Below, piece by piece: positions 61,929 to 64,000 of a DNA stretch of 64,000 nt (the first letter of the stretch is position 1; each line of letters starts with the position of its first letter). The notes beneath the pieces are model-generated. The model did no database searches. It was given only the letters and a program-made list of their open reading frames with translations, and was not told the origin of the DNA. Both the position numbers and the translations under genes were made by a program. Source of the DNA: Nocardioides jishulii. GTDB lineage: Bacteria; Actinomycetota; Actinomycetes; Propionibacteriales; Nocardioidaceae. The stretch lies in assembly GCF_006007965.1 (NCBI RefSeq), contig NZ_CP040748.1, positions 3,286,001 through 3,350,000 of the forward strand, read 5' to 3'.

Positions 61929-63770
61929 TCACTCCGCGTCGGCCTCCAGGGCGGCCTTCACACGGTTGTGGGCCTCCCAGATCTCCTCGGGCAGGTTCGG
62001 GAACTGCTCGAGGTGCTCCGTGCGGTGCGAGATCTCCTGCTGCCAGCGCGCGTTGTCGATGCGCAGGACGGCGTCGAGGTCGTCGGCGTCGATCTCGAGA
62101 CCCTCGAGGTTGAGCTCCTCCTTCTTGGGGAGGATGCCGACCGGGGTCTGCACGCCCTCGACCTCGCCGTTCTTGAGCTGCATGAGCCACAGGAGCGGGC
62201 GGAGGTTGTCGCGGTAGCCGGGCCACAGGAAGCGGCCGTCCTCACCACGCTGGAACCAGTTCACGTGGGCGAAGAGGGGCTTCTCGTCGGCCGCGTTGAT
62301 GATGTCGAGGTAGTGACGGGCGTACTCGCCCTCGCCGTAGGCCATGAAGGGGCGGTTCGACATCGGGTCGTAGCGCAGGACGCCCTCGGTGCCCTCGGCG
62401 GCGAAGGTGGCCTCCGCGCCCAGGGTGAGGCCGTCGTACACGCCCTCGGCCACATCGGTGATCGCGCGGATCAGCGGCTCGCGGTCACGGGTGCGGCCAC
62501 CGAAGATGATCGCGTCGACCGGCACGCCGGCCGCCTCGTCCCAGTCGGGTGCGATGTTGGGGACCTTGGACAGCGTGGTGGTGAAGCGGCTGTTCGGGTG
62601 CGCCCACGGGTCGTTCTTCTGGGCCTCGGTGCGCTCCGAGATCAGGTGTCCGCGCCAGTCCTCCCAGCCCGTGACGTCGGCCGGGGGGTTCTTGGTGCGA
62701 CCCTCCCACCAGACCTCCTGGGTGGTGGGGTTGTACGCGACGTTGGTGAAGATCGCCTCGGAGTTCTCGTCGATCGAGCCCAGCGCGGTGGGGTTGGTGG
62801 TCTCGTTGGTGTCCTTGGCGACACCGAAGACGCCGTTCTCCGGGTTCATCGCCATGAGCTTGCCGGTCTTCTCGTCGACCCAGAGCCATGCGATGTCGTC
62901 GCCGTAGAAGTAGACCTCGTAGCGGTCGCCCAGGGCGTCCGGCGGGAGCATCATGGCGAGGTTGGTCTTGCCCGAGGCGCTCGGGAAGCCACCGGTGACG
63001 TGGTACGTCTTGCCGGTCTCCTTGTCCTTGATGCCGATGAGCATGTACTGCTCACCGAGGAACTTCTTGGAGACCCAGCCGTCGTACGCAGCCTGGCGCA
63101 GGCCGTGGGCGATCTTGCCCAGGAGCGCGTTGCCGCCGTAGGAGGAGCCGTAGTGCAGGATCGTGCGCTCGTCGGCGACGGTGACGAACCAGCGCTGGTC
63201 GTCGTCGGTGCCCTGGCCCAGGTTGGGCAGGTCGCCGGTGACGTGGACGGCGCGGACGAACTGGTTCGGGTCCTCGAGGTCGTTGACGTACTGCACGCCG
63301 ACACGAGCCATGCGGATCATGTGGAGCACGACCGGACGGTTGTCGGTCAACTCGACACCCACGCCCCACGGCGCGAGGGCGTTGCCCGCGGGAGCCATGA
63401 GGTAGGGGATCACGTACATGGTCTTGCCGGCGGAAGCGCCCTTCATCTTCTCGTGAAGGAGGGGCTTCATCTCCGAAGCCGGCTTCCAGTTGTTGTAGAC
63501 GCCCTTGTCCTTGGGGTCATTGGTGGCCACGACGGTCCGCTCCTCGGAGCGGGCGGTGTCCTTGTGGTAGCTGCGGGAGTAGTAGCGCCCCTTGCCGGCC
63601 GGCTGCAGCTCGCCCGCTTCCAATGCCTCCTGGATCAGTCGCTCGTCATCGGCGGCCGAAACCACCTCGACACGCTCCGCCCCGGTGAGCTCCGCGTACT
63701 GCTGGACGTACTCACGCACGCGCGGATTCGTGATGCCCGCCGCGTCGAGGACTGCTTCAACGTCTGCCAT
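61929..63770 (-). CDS. pckG: phosphoenolpyruvate carboxykinase (GTP)
   Basis: A 613-residue GTP-dependent enzyme converting oxaloacetate to PEP, the first step of gluconeogenesis from acetate, fatty acids or alkanes. Seen: YGGNALLGKIAHGLRQA (about 223), the kinase-1 loop GGFPSASGKTNLAMM (about 265-279), YFYGDDIAWLWVDE (about 293) and GVFGVAKDTNETTNP (about 316). The reactive cysteine normal in FPSACGKTN is serine here. GGAGCAAGG precedes ATG 63770. The 230 bases upstream to the window end hold no gene that I can support. Confidence 0.95.
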   Translation of the reverse strand: MADVEAVLDAAGITNPRVREYVQQYAELTGAERVEVVSAADDERLIQEALEAGELQPAGKGRYYSRSYHKDTARSEERTVVATNDPKDKGVYNNWKPASEMKPLLHEKMKGASAGKTMYVIPYLMAPAGNALAPWGVGVELTDNRPVVLHMIRMARVGVQYVNDLEDPNQFVRAVHVTGDLPNLGQGTDDDQRWFVTVADERTILHYGSSYGGNALLGKIAHGLRQAAYDGWVSKKFLGEQYMLIGIKDKETGKTYHVTGGFPSASGKTNLAMMLPPDALGDRYEVYFYGDDIAWLWVDEKTGKLMAMNPENGVFGVAKDTNETTNPTALGSIDENSEAIFTNVAYNPTTQEVWWEGRTKNPPADVTGWEDWRGHLISERTEAQKNDPWAHPNSRFTTTLSKVPNIAPDWDEAAGVPVDAIIFGGRTRDREPLIRAITDVAEGVYDGLTLGAEATFAAEGTEGVLRYDPMSNRPFMAYGEGEYARHYLDIINAADEKPLFAHVNWFQRGEDGRFLWPGYRDNLRPLLWLMQLKNGEVEGVQTPVGILPKKEELNLEGLEIDADDLDAVLRIDNARWQQEISHRTEHLEQFPNLPEEIWEAHNRVKAALEADAE

Positions 63771-64000
63771 CGTGCCTTGCTCCAATTCATGGAATGTGCC
63801 GGTGATTCCGGAGGGCTGGCGCCCGCCCCTGTGGTGTGTGATGCAGGGCCGCGCGTCACCCTCTCTTCGATCTCCACCGAAGCGATTGAGATGCGCGACC
63901 ACGGTATCCGCACGCCCCCGCGCGTCATGGCCGGGGGAGGTCCCCCGCATCATGACAGCCCTACGCGGGGTTACCAAACGCATCCGTGCTGTGGCAGCGG

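Overview
The window is ordinary chromosome from a high-GC Gram-positive actinobacterium, most likely of the Nocardioidaceae (Nocardioides-like). The evidence is the GC-rich third codon positions, GTG and TTG starts, frequent GTAC words, a WhiB protein, an ALKB-rubredoxin fusion, F420-type flavin enzymes, a GTP-dependent PEP carboxykinase and an ESX-type secretion cluster. No rRNA, CRISPR array, transposase or prophage is visible. The gene order marP, NUDIX, tlpA, nth / crp / MBL, ridA, DUF4177 / two ArsA ATPases / whiB / ponA / metallophosphoesterase / asd, ask / recR, ybaB, dnaX is the M. tuberculosis Rv3671c-Rv3721c order with insertions.

Layout. 0-9.5 kb: the 3' part of acs, an F420 oxidoreductase, small membrane and SRPBCC proteins, a GTPase, then an alkane hydroxylase-rubredoxin fusion with a Zn alcohol dehydrogenase behind it and a perfect 9+3+9 operator in front. 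9.5-17.3 kb: small hypotheticals, a SpoIIE-type phosphatase, NhaA, and the nth-tlpA-NUDIX-marP operon. 17.3-25.5 kb: Crp, an ECF (SigE-family) sigma factor coupled to a 960-residue internally duplicated membrane propeller protein, then the operon DUF4177-ridA-NUDIX-MBL-succinate CoA-transferase. 25.6-33.2 kb: a homologue of divinyl-chlorophyllide 8-vinyl reductase, a YbaK deacylase, an MFS pump, a two-copy 101-bp tandem repeat, a luciferase-like enzyme, three tiny membrane proteins, and scoAB with a divergent IclR regulator. 33.2-41.2 kb: the ArsA-ATPase pair, WhiB, a PASTA-containing penicillin-binding protein, GatB/YqeY, a small coupled membrane/lipoprotein unit and a metallophosphoesterase. 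41.2-48.5 kb: tRNA-Pro, asd-ask, recR-ybaB, dnaX, SRP RNA and tRNA-Ser. 48.5-55.7 kb: a compact type VII secretion locus (two WXG100 proteins, EccD and a tiny EccB-like membrane protein on the minus strand, a divergent EccC), then two coupled small genes. 55.7-64 kb: a MoxR-USP-VWA operon, two tRNA-Ser genes, a 41-residue secreted-peptide gene facing a TrmB/LuxR-like regulator, and pckG.

Two themes stand out. First, about twenty genes have a TANNNT -10 hexamer ending exactly 6 or 7 bases before the start codon, so they should give leaderless mRNAs; this rule also fixes several ambiguous starts. Second, the metabolic genes (acs, two CoA-transferases, AlkB/ADH, PEP carboxykinase) fit growth on alkanes, fatty acids, ketone bodies or acetate with gluconeogenesis. 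The best candidates for little-described biology are the tiny-peptide/regulator pair near 60.4-61.8 kb and the reduced type VII secretion locus.
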